Source: an uncultured Oxalobacteraceae bacterium
GTDB lineage: Bacteria; Pseudomonadota; Gammaproteobacteria; Burkholderiales; Burkholderiaceae
Assembly: GCA_946480015.1 (NCBI GenBank)
Contig: CAMLIL010000003.1
Location: 47,860-111,859, forward strand
Direction of reading: 5' to 3'
Length of the DNA: 64,000 bases
This document shows, one piece after another, positions 1 through 8,380 of this stretch (the stretch's first letter is position 1; every line of letters starts with the position of its first letter). Made by a program: the position numbers and the translations under genes. Under the pieces are notes generated by a model that searched no databases, had not been told where the DNA came from, and worked only from the letters and a program-made list of their open reading frames with translations.

Positions 1-1
1 C

Positions 2-229
2 GCCACCATGCGGCACGACATGTCGTCGCTCATTGCATCGATGAAGAACGACGAGCAGTTCAGCAAACTGCTCGGCGGCGCCAACGTCGGCGGCAATGAA
101 ACCCAGAAGTTCCGCGCCGAGTGCTTGGCGACGCTGGAACAACTTGCCGCGCTTGCGCCTGACCAGCGCAGGGGCCTTGCCGAGGAGCGCCGCACAGCAC
201 TGGGCGAGCGCTTCGTACTGGGGTACTGA
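2..229 (+). CDS. 3' end of an unrecognised protein (partial)
   Basis: An open frame runs from the left edge to a TGA at 227-229. There is no stop upstream of the first visible ATG (position 8), so this is probably the C-terminal part of a gene that starts outside the window. The visible 75 or so residues are hydrophilic and helix-prone, ending in ALGERFVLGY. I do not recognise the family. The codon pattern (GC-rich third positions) resembles the neighbours, so it is probably a real coding end. Confidence 0.45.
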   Translation, partial: ATMRHDMSSLIASMKNDEQFSKLLGGANVGGNETQKFRAECLATLEQLAALAPDQRRGLAEERRTALGERFVLGY

Positions 230-333
230 CCCCGCGTTGGACGGCCGTGGCGTTTTCAGGGGCGGGACCGGTGTCCGTGCGCCGCGGCGCGCGCACCGGC
301 GCCGGTTCAATGGCGTGCCGCCCGGCGCCGTGC

Positions 334-349
334 TTTGCATCGTTCCAAT
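334..349. promoter_or_regulatory. Degenerate LacI-type operator upstream of the LacI gene
   Basis: The right half GTTCCAAT (342-349) is identical to the right half of the perfect 16-bp palindrome at 14062-14077 in front of the minus-strand operon. The left half (334-341) matches 5 of 8 positions. It lies 54 bp upstream of the LacI-family start codon and just upstream of a TATGAT box (364-369), where the -35 region would be. I infer an autoregulatory site for the regulator at 403-1446. Confidence 0.45.
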
Positions 350-402
350 GCATCGAAAGTCTGGTATGATTTGCCCGGCGTTATCTTCTGAACAATCGGC
401 CC

Positions 403-1446
403 ATGCCACGCTCCGCCACTCCCAAGTCCAAACCGACAATCATCGATATCGCGCGCGTTGCCGAGCTCTCAAAATCGACGGTGGCGATGGCGCTCAAGCA
501 TAGTCCACTGATCAAACCGGAGACTGCCGCCAAGGTATGGAAGGCCGCCCGGGAGCTCGGTTACGTCTACAATCGCAGCGCGGCCAGCCTGCGTCAAAAG
601 ACCAGCAATATTGTGGGCATGCTGATCCATGACATGGACAATCCGTTTTTCGTGGAGATGCTCGTCGGCGCCGAACGGGTCCTGCTCGAAGCCGGTTATC
701 TGACACTGATGGCGCACACCTCCGAGCGTCTCGATATCCAGAACAAAGTACTGAACTCGATGCGCGAGCACAATGCCGCCGGCATCATCCTGTGTCCTGC
801 CGCCGGTACGCCGCCCACCTTGCCTGCCGAACTCAAAGCCTGGTCGATTCCGCTGGTCACGGTCATGCGCTCGCTGGGTCACGATGAGGGCGACTTCGTG
901 GGCTGCGACAATGTCGCCGGCATGCATAGCGCGACCCGGCACCTGATCGATCTTGGCCATCGCCACATCGCCTTTGTCGGCCGCAGGCTCGGCACGATCG
1001 TATCGGCGCAGCGGGTCCAGGGATATCTGGAGGCCATGCATGCGGCATCGCTGCCGGTCGACAAGAACTGGATGCTGGACGTGCCGATTACGGCGAGCGG
1101 CGGGCGCCAGGCCGTCGCGCTGCTCGGTGCGGCCCATCCGCGGCCCACTGCGGTCGTGTGCTACAACGACGCCGTGGCGCTCGGTGTCCTGAGCGAACTC
1201 GATACGCTCGGAAAGCGCGCCGGGCGCGACCTCGCGGTCGTCGGCTTCGACGATATCGGCGCGGCCGCACATAGTGCGCCGCCGCTGAGCACCATCTCGG
1301 TCGGCCCATCCCATCTGGGCGAGATTGCCAGCCGCATTTTGCTGCGCCGGATAAACAGCGGCGAACCGGCAAGCCCGCCCATCCACTATCTCGCCACCCC
1401 GAAAATGGTGGTACGCGAGACCAGCGGACCGCTGCGCACAGACTAA
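403..1446 (+). CDS. LacI family transcriptional regulator
   Basis: DNA-binding repressor of the LacI/GalR family, 347 aa, the usual length. Residues about 10-60 form the N-terminal helix-turn-helix and hinge helix (TIIDIARVAELSKSTVAMAL, then KVWKAARELGYVYNRSAASL). The rest is a periplasmic-binding-protein-like effector domain, with the typical end of the family (VVGFDDIGAAAHSAPPLSTI). It is followed after 10 bp by a UPF0303 gene and faces a ten-gene catabolic operon transcribed towards it. Shared palindromic half-sites at 334-349 and 14062-14077 suggest that it controls both itself and that operon. The effector cannot be read from sequence. Confidence 0.93.
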   Translation: MPRSATPKSKPTIIDIARVAELSKSTVAMALKHSPLIKPETAAKVWKAARELGYVYNRSAASLRQKTSNIVGMLIHDMDNPFFVEMLVGAERVLLEAGYLTLMAHTSERLDIQNKVLNSMREHNAAGIILCPAAGTPPTLPAELKAWSIPLVTVMRSLGHDEGDFVGCDNVAGMHSATRHLIDLGHRHIAFVGRRLGTIVSAQRVQGYLEAMHAASLPVDKNWMLDVPITASGGRQAVALLGAAHPRPTAVVCYNDAVALGVLSELDTLGKRAGRDLAVVGFDDIGAAAHSAPPLSTISVGPSHLGEIASRILLRRINSGEPASPPIHYLATPKMVVRETSGPLRTD

Positions 1447-1456
1447 GGACGTAAGC

Positions 1457-1948
1457 ATGGAACTTGAACAGCACCTGCAGAAGGTGGTGCAACAGGAAGC
1501 GGCACTGGTATTTCCACACTTCGACGCATCGACCGCATGGGAGATCGGCGTCGCCCTGCGCGCGGCCGCATTGGCCGCTGGCGCCGCGGTCACAATCGAC
1601 ATTCGGCGCGGCGAGGAAATTCTGTTCTTCCATGCGATGCCGGGTACCGCGCCGGCGAACGCGGATTGGGCCCGGCGAAAGCGCAACGTCGTCGAGTTAC
1701 TGCGGCGAAGTTCCTATGCGGTCGGCCTGGAGAACCGTCTGGCCGGCGTCGCCGTCGAGGAAACGATGGGGCTGCCGGCCCGTGATTTCGCCTCCCACGG
1801 TGGCAGCTTCCCCATCCGGGTCGTGCATGCCGGCCATGTCGGCTCCATCACTGTCTCCGGCTTGCCCCAGCGCGAAGACCATGCGCTGATCGTCGATGTG
1901 CTGGCGCGCCGGCTTGGTCACGATGCGGCATTGCTGGCCTTCGATTAA
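1457..1948 (+). CDS. UPF0303 / heme-degrading-domain (HbpS-like) family protein
   Basis: 163 aa, the normal length for the UPF0303 family (YBR137W/HbpS-like fold, often annotated as heme-degrading domain protein). The motif FFHAMPGTAPANADWARRKR and the C-terminal GSITVSGLPQREDHALIVD are the recognisable family features. No signal peptide is present, so it is cytosolic. It starts 10 bp after the LacI gene and probably shares its transcript. Members often lie in sugar-catabolism loci, but their biochemical role is unsettled. The heme name comes from distant homologues and should not be taken as proof of heme binding here. Confidence 0.8.
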   Translation: MELEQHLQKVVQQEAALVFPHFDASTAWEIGVALRAAALAAGAAVTIDIRRGEEILFFHAMPGTAPANADWARRKRNVVELLRRSSYAVGLENRLAGVAVEETMGLPARDFASHGGSFPIRVVHAGHVGSITVSGLPQREDHALIVDVLARRLGHDAALLAFD

Positions 1949-1974
1949 GTCCGGCAGCACTCCCGGCCTCCCGC

Positions 1975-3222
1975 TCAGCCAATCAGGATAGCGCGGAAAT
2001 CGTTGACATTGGTATGGGTGGGGCCGGTGACGACCAGATCGCCCAAGCGCGCAAAGGCGGTGTAGGCATCGTGCCGGTCCAGATAGTGACGCAGATCGAT
2101 GCCGCCGTGGCGCGCTCTGGCCTGACTGTCGGCCAGCCAGAGCGCGCCGGCATTATCCTCGCTGCCGTCGATTCCATCCGTGTCGCAGGCTATGGCATGG
2201 ATCGATGGCGCGCCGCGCAAGGCCAGGCCCAAGGCAAGCAGAAACTCGACGTTACGGCCGCCCTTCCCCGGTTCGGCGGCGCCGAATGTCACCTTGGTTT
2301 CGCCGCCTGACAGCAGCACCGCCGGCCGCGCCAGCGGCTCGCCCGAGCGCATTGCCGACAAGGCGATGCCGGCGTGAACTTCGGCGACCTCGCGTGCTTC
2401 GCCCTCGATGCAATCGCTCAGAATCAGCGGCGTGTAACCCAATTGCCGGGCACGCGCGGCTGCGGCCTGCAGGCTCTGCATCGGGGTGGCAATGAGTTCG
2501 GTGCGGCAGTGGGAATAGTCGTGCTGCAGCATGCTGGCCGCGCGCAATGCCCGGCTCACATGGGCCGGCGGTCGCACGCCCAGGCGCTCGATCATGGCCA
2601 TGATCGGCTCGTCATCGAGCGATGGCGGCACCGTCGGCCCGGAGGCGACCAAGGCTGGATCGTCACCCGGCACATCCGAGATTGCCAGCGTCACCACCTG
2701 GGCCGGCCATGCCGCCGCCGCCAGCCGCCCACCCTTGATCTGCGAGAGCGCCTGCCGGATACGATTGAGTTCGCGAATCGTCGCGCCGGCCTGAAACAGG
2801 TCACGCGTCAATTGCTGCTTGTCGGCCAGGCTGATGCCGGGTACGGGTTCCACCAGCAATGCCGAACCGCCGCCGGACATTAAACTGATCACCAGATCAT
2901 CGGCAGTCAGGCCAGCGAGCTGGCGCCGGATCGCGCGCGCCGCGGCAATCCCGTTTTCATCCGGATACGGGTGGGCCGCTTCCAACACGCGGATATGGCG
3001 GCATGGCACCGCATGCCCATAACGCGTGACGACCACCCCTTCCAGCGGGCCGGTCCACAAGGCTTAGAGTTGTGCCGCCATTTGCGCGGCGGCCTTGCCG
3101 GCACCGATCACCACCGTCCTGCCGCGCGGCAGTGGCGGAAGCACGTCCGCCATGCGGTGCGACACTTGTGCCGCGGCGACGGCCGATTGAAACAGATCAA
3201 GCAAAATTGTGCGAGGCGTCAT
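1975..3222 (-). pseudogene. Glycerate 2-kinase (TtuD/MOFRL family) interrupted by one in-frame TAA
   Basis: The protein matches glycerate 2-kinase, often annotated hydroxypyruvate reductase TtuD, which phosphorylates D-glycerate. The N-terminal part begins MTPRTILLDLFQSAV and runs through VVIGAGKAAAQMAAQL. The larger part has LISLMSGGGSALL and IACDTDGIDGSEDNAG and ends in the MOFRL domain. Both parts are in one frame, split only by TAA at 3064-3066, where homologues as I recall them have a sense codon (CTC-TAA-GCC-TTG-TGG; GAA to TAA would explain it). Full length would be about 415 residues, normal for the family. I chose ATG 3222; an ATG at 3264 is also open. The start overlaps the end of the DUF993 gene by 26 bp. 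It is the last gene of the operon. It could be a true loss, a readthrough case, or a sequencing error. Restart at TTG 3060 would lack the glycine-rich N-terminus. Confidence 0.85.
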
Positions 3223-4414
3223 GATGTTTTCGAAAAAATAATCGAAAGGTTCCGATTCCGGCATGGACCTTCAAAAATTCGCGCATGCGCAATATTGCCA
3301 GCTCCGGTTGTATCAGCACGCCGGCGGCGTCGGCGAGCCGGAACACGGCGGCGTAGTGCGCCACCGAGCGCGCCGACTGCAGCCCTGCCAGCATCGAGAA
3401 ATGCTCCTGGTGGCCGTTCAGCCAGGCCAGGAACACGACACCGGCCTTGTAATGGCGGGTCGGCGCCCGGAAAATCTCGCGCGACAGTGCCACGGTCGGC
3501 GTCATCAGGGCGTGATAGCTGGCGCCATCGCCGCTGGCCAACGCGTGGAGCGCGCGTGCGGCGACCGGCGCAATCGGATCGAAGATGCCCAGCAGCGCAT
3601 GCGAATGGTGCACGCCGTCGCCGGCAATCAGTTCCCCGTAATTGAAGTCGTCGCCGGTGTACATCCTCACCCCTTCAGGCAGGCGCTCGCGCACTGCGCT
3701 CTCCCAGCGGGTGTCCAGCAAGGAAATCTTGATGCCCTCGATCTTGCTCCGATGGCGCCGGATGATTTCCAGCACCGTCTGCATGGCGGCCGGCACATCG
3801 CGCGCGCCCCAGTAACCGGCCAGCGCCGGATCGAACATCGCTCCCAGCCAATGCAGCACAACCGGCCCGCGTACCTCGCCCAGGATGCGGTCATAGACGT
3901 GCAGGTAATCATCGGCATTGCGTGCCAGCGTGCACAGCGCACGGCTGGCCATCATGATGGCCCTGCCGCCTTCGCTTTCCACCGCTTCGAACTGCTCCCG
4001 ATAGGCCGCGATGACGTCGTCGAGCGTGCTCGCGGGGGTGAGCACCAGCTGGTCGGTGCCGGCCCCGCATGCCAGGTCGGCCCCCGGAATGCTGCGCGCA
4101 TGGCGCAGGCTGCGCTTGATCAGCTCGCGCGCCACCGGCCAGTCCAGGCCCAGGCCGCGCTGCGCCGTATCCATCGCTTCGGCCACCTTGAAGCCGAGGC
4201 TCCACAGGTATTCGCGAAAGCCCAGCGTGGCCTCCCAGTCGATCGCGGCCGAGCCATCCCAGGGATCGTGCGGCCGCATCGGATCGATGACCACATGGGC
4301 CGCGGCGTACGCGACCCTGTTGAACGGCGTCGCCGGCAGGGTCGCGGGCGGCTCCTTGTGCGTCATGTAATACGGCTCGAGCGCGCCGTCGCTGCGGGGC
4401 AAAATCAGGTTCAT
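3197..4414 (-). CDS. DUF993 family, dihydrodipicolinate synthase-like aldolase
   Basis: 405 aa. I recognise the DUF993 family, a divergent branch of the DHDPS/NAL class I aldolase TIM barrels. GIKISLLD (Lys229) is positioned like the Schiff-base lysine of that superfamily, and the segment after VVLHWLGAMFDPALAGYWG fits a barrel strand and loop. No DUF993 reaction is known to me. By analogy it could cleave or form a carbon-carbon bond using pyruvate or hydroxypyruvate. It lies between a GMC oxidoreductase (12 bp gap) and a glycerate kinase (26 bp overlap), consistent with releasing a C3 fragment that the kinase would consume. Cytosolic; no signal peptide. Confidence 0.8.
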   Translation of the reverse strand: MNLILPRSDGALEPYYMTHKEPPATLPATPFNRVAYAAAHVVIDPMRPHDPWDGSAAIDWEATLGFREYLWSLGFKVAEAMDTAQRGLGLDWPVARELIKRSLRHARSIPGADLACGAGTDQLVLTPASTLDDVIAAYREQFEAVESEGGRAIMMASRALCTLARNADDYLHVYDRILGEVRGPVVLHWLGAMFDPALAGYWGARDVPAAMQTVLEIIRRHRSKIEGIKISLLDTRWESAVRERLPEGVRMYTGDDFNYGELIAGDGVHHSHALLGIFDPIAPVAARALHALASGDGASYHALMTPTVALSREIFRAPTRHYKAGVVFLAWLNGHQEHFSMLAGLQSARSVAHYAAVFRLADAAGVLIQPELAILRMREFLKVHAGIGTFRLFFRKHHDASHNFA

Positions 4415-4426
4415 CGCAGTTCCTTG

Positions 4427-6016
4427 TCAAAGTTTTCCGAGAATGTGGTCGGCGCCCTTTTCGGCGATCATGATGGTCGGTGCGTTGGTATTGCTGCTGC
4501 TAACGCGCGGCATGACGGAGGCATCGACCACCCGCAGGCCCTCGATGCCGCGCACCCGCAAATCGGGACTGAGGACGGCGTGCGCGTCGCTCCCCATGCG
4601 GCAGGTGCCGGCCGGATGATGGTCGGTCTTGGCATTGGCGCAGGCATACGCGAACAGGTCCGCGTCCGAAGCGCGCTCGCCGCCGGGCAGCACTTCCTTG
4701 CGCACATAGCGCTTCATGGCCGCCTGTCCGAGCAGCTCGCGCGCCAGCTTCAATCCCTCGATCGACATGGCGCGGTCGTACGGATCGTCCCAATAATTAG
4801 GATCGATCAGCGGCGCCGCCATGGGATCGGCGCTGGCAAGGCGTACCGTGCCGCGCGAACGGGGCCGTAAAAAGGCCGAGTTGAGCGTGACCCCGGAATG
4901 GCGCATCTTGAACACACCGGCCTCGATGCCGGAGCCCAAGCCCAAATGCAACTGGATGTCGGGCGAACGCGCGCTCTGATCGGCATACCAGAAGCCGCCG
5001 GTTTCGAACAGGCTGGAAGCGACCGGTCCATTCTTGAGCAGCAGATATTGCAGGCCGGCCCAGGCGGCATAGTGCGGCTTGGCGTACTTATCGTAGGTAT
5101 GGTCGCCCGTGCATTCGGCGATCACGAACAGATCGAGGTGATCCTGCAGGTTCGATCCCACGCCGGGCAGATCGTGCAGCACGGGCACGCCGAGCGCGTG
5201 CAAATGGTCGGCCGGTCCTATGCCGGACTGCATCAGCAGCTTGGGCGAACCGATGGCCCCGCACGACACCACGACTTCGCGTTCGGCACGCACGATCTGC
5301 GCCGTGCGCGACCCGTTCCTCAGCATTTCAACGCCGACCGCGCGCCCCTGCTCGATCACGATGCGCAGGATCTGGACATTCAATTCCAGGTGCAGGTTAC
5401 CGCGCCCGCGCACCGGATGCAGGTAGGCGCTGGCCGTCGAGGACCGGCAGGCGTTGCGCTGGGTGAGCTGATAGTAGCCCAGACCGTCCTGCCGGTCGCC
5501 GTTGAAATCCGGGTTGAACGGAATGCCCAGCTCTTGTCCGGCCTGAAAAAACGCCTCGCAGATCGGCAACGGGCTGATCGGATTGGACACGCCGAGCGGG
5601 CCGCCGTAGCCGTGAAAGCGATTGGCGAAGCGCTGATTGTGTTCGGCCTTTTTAAAATAGGGCAATACGTCTTCATACCCCCAGCCGCTCGCCCCGTGCC
5701 GGTTCGCCCACTCGTCGTAATCGGCGGCCGCCCCGCGGGTATAGATTTGGGCGTTGATCGACGAGCCGCCGCCGATTACCTTCGCCTGCGTGTAGTTCAG
5801 CACGCGGCCATTCATGTGGCGTTGAGCGGTCGTCTTCCAGCCCCAGGAACCACGCCCCTTGGTCATCTTGGCAAAGCCGGCCGGCATGCGGAACAAAGGA
5901 TGGCGGTCGGCGCCGCCGGCCTCCACCAGCAGCACACGCAGCGCCGGATCTTCGCTCAGCCGGGCCGCCAGCACGCAGCCCGCAGAGCCGCCGCCCACAA
6001 TAATATAGTCGTACAT
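4427..6016 (-). CDS. GMC family FAD oxidoreductase (choline dehydrogenase-like)
   Basis: 529 aa flavoprotein alcohol dehydrogenase. It begins directly with the FAD-binding motif YIIVGGGSAGCVLAARL. GMC signature 1 is seen in KVIGGGSSINAQIYTRG and signature 2 in SCGAIGSPKLLMQSGIGP. The C-terminal HHPAGTCRMG and VVDASVMPRVSSSNTNAPT carry the catalytic His and the FAD-closing segment. It most resembles BetA-type dehydrogenases. Operon position (11 bp after the SDR gene) argues for oxidation of a pathway alcohol rather than choline, and no betaine genes are present. The substrate is unknown. Confidence 0.9.
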   Translation of the reverse strand: MYDYIIVGGGSAGCVLAARLSEDPALRVLLVEAGGADRHPLFRMPAGFAKMTKGRGSWGWKTTAQRHMNGRVLNYTQAKVIGGGSSINAQIYTRGAAADYDEWANRHGASGWGYEDVLPYFKKAEHNQRFANRFHGYGGPLGVSNPISPLPICEAFFQAGQELGIPFNPDFNGDRQDGLGYYQLTQRNACRSSTASAYLHPVRGRGNLHLELNVQILRIVIEQGRAVGVEMLRNGSRTAQIVRAEREVVVSCGAIGSPKLLMQSGIGPADHLHALGVPVLHDLPGVGSNLQDHLDLFVIAECTGDHTYDKYAKPHYAAWAGLQYLLLKNGPVASSLFETGGFWYADQSARSPDIQLHLGLGSGIEAGVFKMRHSGVTLNSAFLRPRSRGTVRLASADPMAAPLIDPNYWDDPYDRAMSIEGLKLARELLGQAAMKRYVRKEVLPGGERASDADLFAYACANAKTDHHPAGTCRMGSDAHAVLSPDLRVRGIEGLRVVDASVMPRVSSSNTNAPTIMIAEKGADHILGKL

Positions 6017-6027
6017 GCCAGTCCTTC

Positions 6028-6813
6028 CTACAAACGCTGAATGGACAGGCCGCCATCGGCCTGGACCACGGTGCCGGTGGCAAAGCCAAAGTCGCCGCCG
6101 GCCAGGCCCGCCACCACGCGGCCGATGTCGTCCGGCTCGCCCCAGCGGCGCAGCGGCACCAGGCCGTTTGCGATGCGCTGCTCATAGCTGTGCGCGACGG
6201 CGCTCGTCATGTCGGTGCGGATCACGCCGGGACGCACTTCGAACACCCCGATCCCCAACTCGGCCAGACGCAAGGCGAACAACTTGGTCAGCATGGCCTG
6301 GCCGGCTTTCGAGATGCAGTACTCGCCCCGCTCCGGTGACGCCAGTTCGGCGCTGACCGAGGAGATCGTGATGACGCTGCGTGCGCATCGCGGCGTGCTG
6401 TCGGCCATCCGCCGCGCCACCGCCTGGGTCAAAAAAAACGTCCCGCGCAAATTGGTGGCGATCACCTCGTCGAAGGCCGCCGGCGCCAACGCCAGCAAGT
6501 CCGCGCGCTGCGGCGATCCAATGCCGGCGTTATTGACCAGGCAATCGATCCCTCCGCCCCAGGCTGCCACGCCATCGGCCAGGCGCACACTGGCATCGAC
6601 GTCTTTCAGATCGGCGCCGACAAACAGCGCCCGGCCACCGGCGGCCTCGATGGCGGCCAGCACGGCGTGGCTGGCCTCATCCTCGCGCAGGTCGCTGATG
6701 GCAACGTCGAATCCACCTTTGGCCAGCGCAATCGCGCTCGCCGCGCCGATGCCGCGCCGTCCGCCTGTGACCAAGGCCGTACCTCTGGCCTTGGCAGAAT
6801 GTGTTCTGTTCAT
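6028..6813 (-). CDS. SDR family NAD(P)-dependent oxidoreductase
   Basis: 261 aa classical short-chain dehydrogenase/reductase. The cofactor motif is LVTGGRRGIGAASAIAL near the N-terminus and NNAG appears mid-protein. The catalytic Ser and Tyr-x3-Lys are in ISSVSAELASPERGEYCISK. The end (PDDIGRVVAGLAGGDFGFATG, then TVVQADGGLSIQRL) is typical of FabG-like members. It would interconvert an alcohol and a ketone in the operon's pathway. It sits between two GMC oxidoreductase genes with 11 and 34 bp gaps. The name 3-ketoacyl-ACP reductase, common in automatic annotation, would be over-specific here. Confidence 0.92.
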   Translation of the reverse strand: MNRTHSAKARGTALVTGGRRGIGAASAIALAKGGFDVAISDLREDEASHAVLAAIEAAGGRALFVGADLKDVDASVRLADGVAAWGGGIDCLVNNAGIGSPQRADLLALAPAAFDEVIATNLRGTFFLTQAVARRMADSTPRCARSVITISSVSAELASPERGEYCISKAGQAMLTKLFALRLAELGIGVFEVRPGVIRTDMTSAVAHSYEQRIANGLVPLRRWGEPDDIGRVVAGLAGGDFGFATGTVVQADGGLSIQRL

Positions 6814-6847
6814 CTTGTTCCGACTCCGGTAGCGCTAGGGGGTGGCA

Positions 6848-8380
6848 TCAAAATCGATGCAACATGGTGTTGAGATGGGCCCCGACCCGCAACGCCTGTG
6901 CTGCGATGGTCAGGGCCGGATTCAAGGCGGCCGACGACGGAAAAAAGCTGGCATCGACCACGTACAGATTGTCGTGCTGCCACGCGCGGCAAAACGGGTC
7001 CAGGGCCGAGCTGGCCGGATCGTCGCCGAAGCGTATCGTGCCGCACTGGTGCGACGGCGTCTCCACGCCGAAGGGGCGGCTCAGCACCAGCGCAAACCCG
7101 GCCAGTTTCAGCACGATCCGGGCACGCTCGACCAGGCGCCGGTGCGTCCGCATGTTGGTGCGCCGCCAGTTCAGCTGGATCTGGCCCGCCCGGGTCAGGC
7201 GTACCCGGCTTTCCGCATGCGGCAGGTCTTCCGACATCGCATACATGTCGACACTGTGGCGCGCCAGGTACGACAACAGCGCTGCGGGCGCCCATGGCAG
7301 CGCGCCACGCAGCATCGCCGGTTGAATCTTGCCGAGCATTTGCAGGTTCCCCAGCCCCGGTCCGCCGGCACCGTCATCGAAGTAGAAATCGTTGAGCACC
7401 ATGGTCTTCGGGAAGCGCGTCTGGTTGACCCGGCGCGGATCGAACGCCATCAGCGCGGTGCAATTGTGGTTCATGAAATTGCGCCCCACTACCCCGGAAC
7501 CGTTCGCCAGGCCGTACGGATGACGGCTATTGGCCGAGCGCAGCAACAGCGCGGCACTATTGATCGCACCGGCTGCCAGTACAAACAGCCGGGCCGTGAC
7601 ACGGACCTGGCGTCCGTTGCGGCGCACGTGCGCCGCAACGATGCGTTGGCCCGCGTCGTCGGTGTCCAGGCGCACCACTTCGCTGTCGGTCCACAAGGTG
7701 ACGTTCGGGTGTTCCATGGCCGGCCGCAGCAGGCAGATCTCGGCGTCGCCCTTGGCATCGATCCGGCAGGGAAACGCATCGCAGGTGGCGCAGCGTACGC
7801 AGGCGCCCTGGTGCGGGCGGATCGACGAGGGCATGGGAAACGGCTGCGACCCCTGCGCCCGCAGGCGCCCGGCCAGTTGGCCGATCACCGGCTCATGCGC
7901 GATGGCTGGATAAGGGAAGCCGGCACTGCGCGGCGGTTCGCCAGGATCGGCGCCGTCGCCGCCACGCACCTGGAACAGCCGCTCGGCCATGCCGTACCAA
8001 GGCTCCAGCGCGGCATAGCTGATCGGCCACGCCGGCGAAGTGCCGTCTTCGTGCTCCGTGGCCTCGAAATCGCGCTCCCGGAAACGGAACATGGCGGTGC
8101 CGAAAAATTTCGTATGGCCGCCGACATAGTAGTACTGCCCCGGCCGGAACGGCTTGCCGCGGCCGTCAAGCCAGGTTTCCTGCGCACGGTAGCGCTGCGC
8201 GCGGAATACCGCCTCGGGATCGGCATTGTGCGGCTCGCGCGACAGGTGGCCGCCGCGCTCAACAATGAGCACGCGCGCGCCGGAGCGGGCCAGCGACCAG
8301 GCGATGGCAGAACCGCCCAGTCCCGATCCGATGATGACCACGTCAGCGTCCGTCAAGTGATCGGCGCGCATCCCGCTCAT
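6848..8380 (-). CDS. GMC family oxidoreductase with a four-cysteine cluster
   Basis: 510 aa FAD-dependent oxidoreductase, distinct from the operon's other GMC protein. FAD-binding motif VVIIGSGLGGSAIAWSLA starts near residue 14. YYYVGGHTKFFGTAMFRFRE matches the second flavin region and HQCGTIRFG with NPALTIAAQALR marks the C-terminal GMC domain. A cysteine cluster C194-x2-C197-x2-C200-x4-C205 lies mid-protein, which could bind a metal or iron-sulfur centre or form disulfides. There is no Tat or Sec signal. The start codon overlaps the HAD gene stop by 4 bp (ATGA), so the two are translationally coupled. Confidence 0.88.
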   Translation of the reverse strand: MSGMRADHLTDADVVIIGSGLGGSAIAWSLARSGARVLIVERGGHLSREPHNADPEAVFRAQRYRAQETWLDGRGKPFRPGQYYYVGGHTKFFGTAMFRFRERDFEATEHEDGTSPAWPISYAALEPWYGMAERLFQVRGGDGADPGEPPRSAGFPYPAIAHEPVIGQLAGRLRAQGSQPFPMPSSIRPHQGACVRCATCDAFPCRIDAKGDAEICLLRPAMEHPNVTLWTDSEVVRLDTDDAGQRIVAAHVRRNGRQVRVTARLFVLAAGAINSAALLLRSANSRHPYGLANGSGVVGRNFMNHNCTALMAFDPRRVNQTRFPKTMVLNDFYFDDGAGGPGLGNLQMLGKIQPAMLRGALPWAPAALLSYLARHSVDMYAMSEDLPHAESRVRLTRAGQIQLNWRRTNMRTHRRLVERARIVLKLAGFALVLSRPFGVETPSHQCGTIRFGDDPASSALDPFCRAWQHDNLYVVDASFFPSSAALNPALTIAAQALRVGAHLNTMLHRF

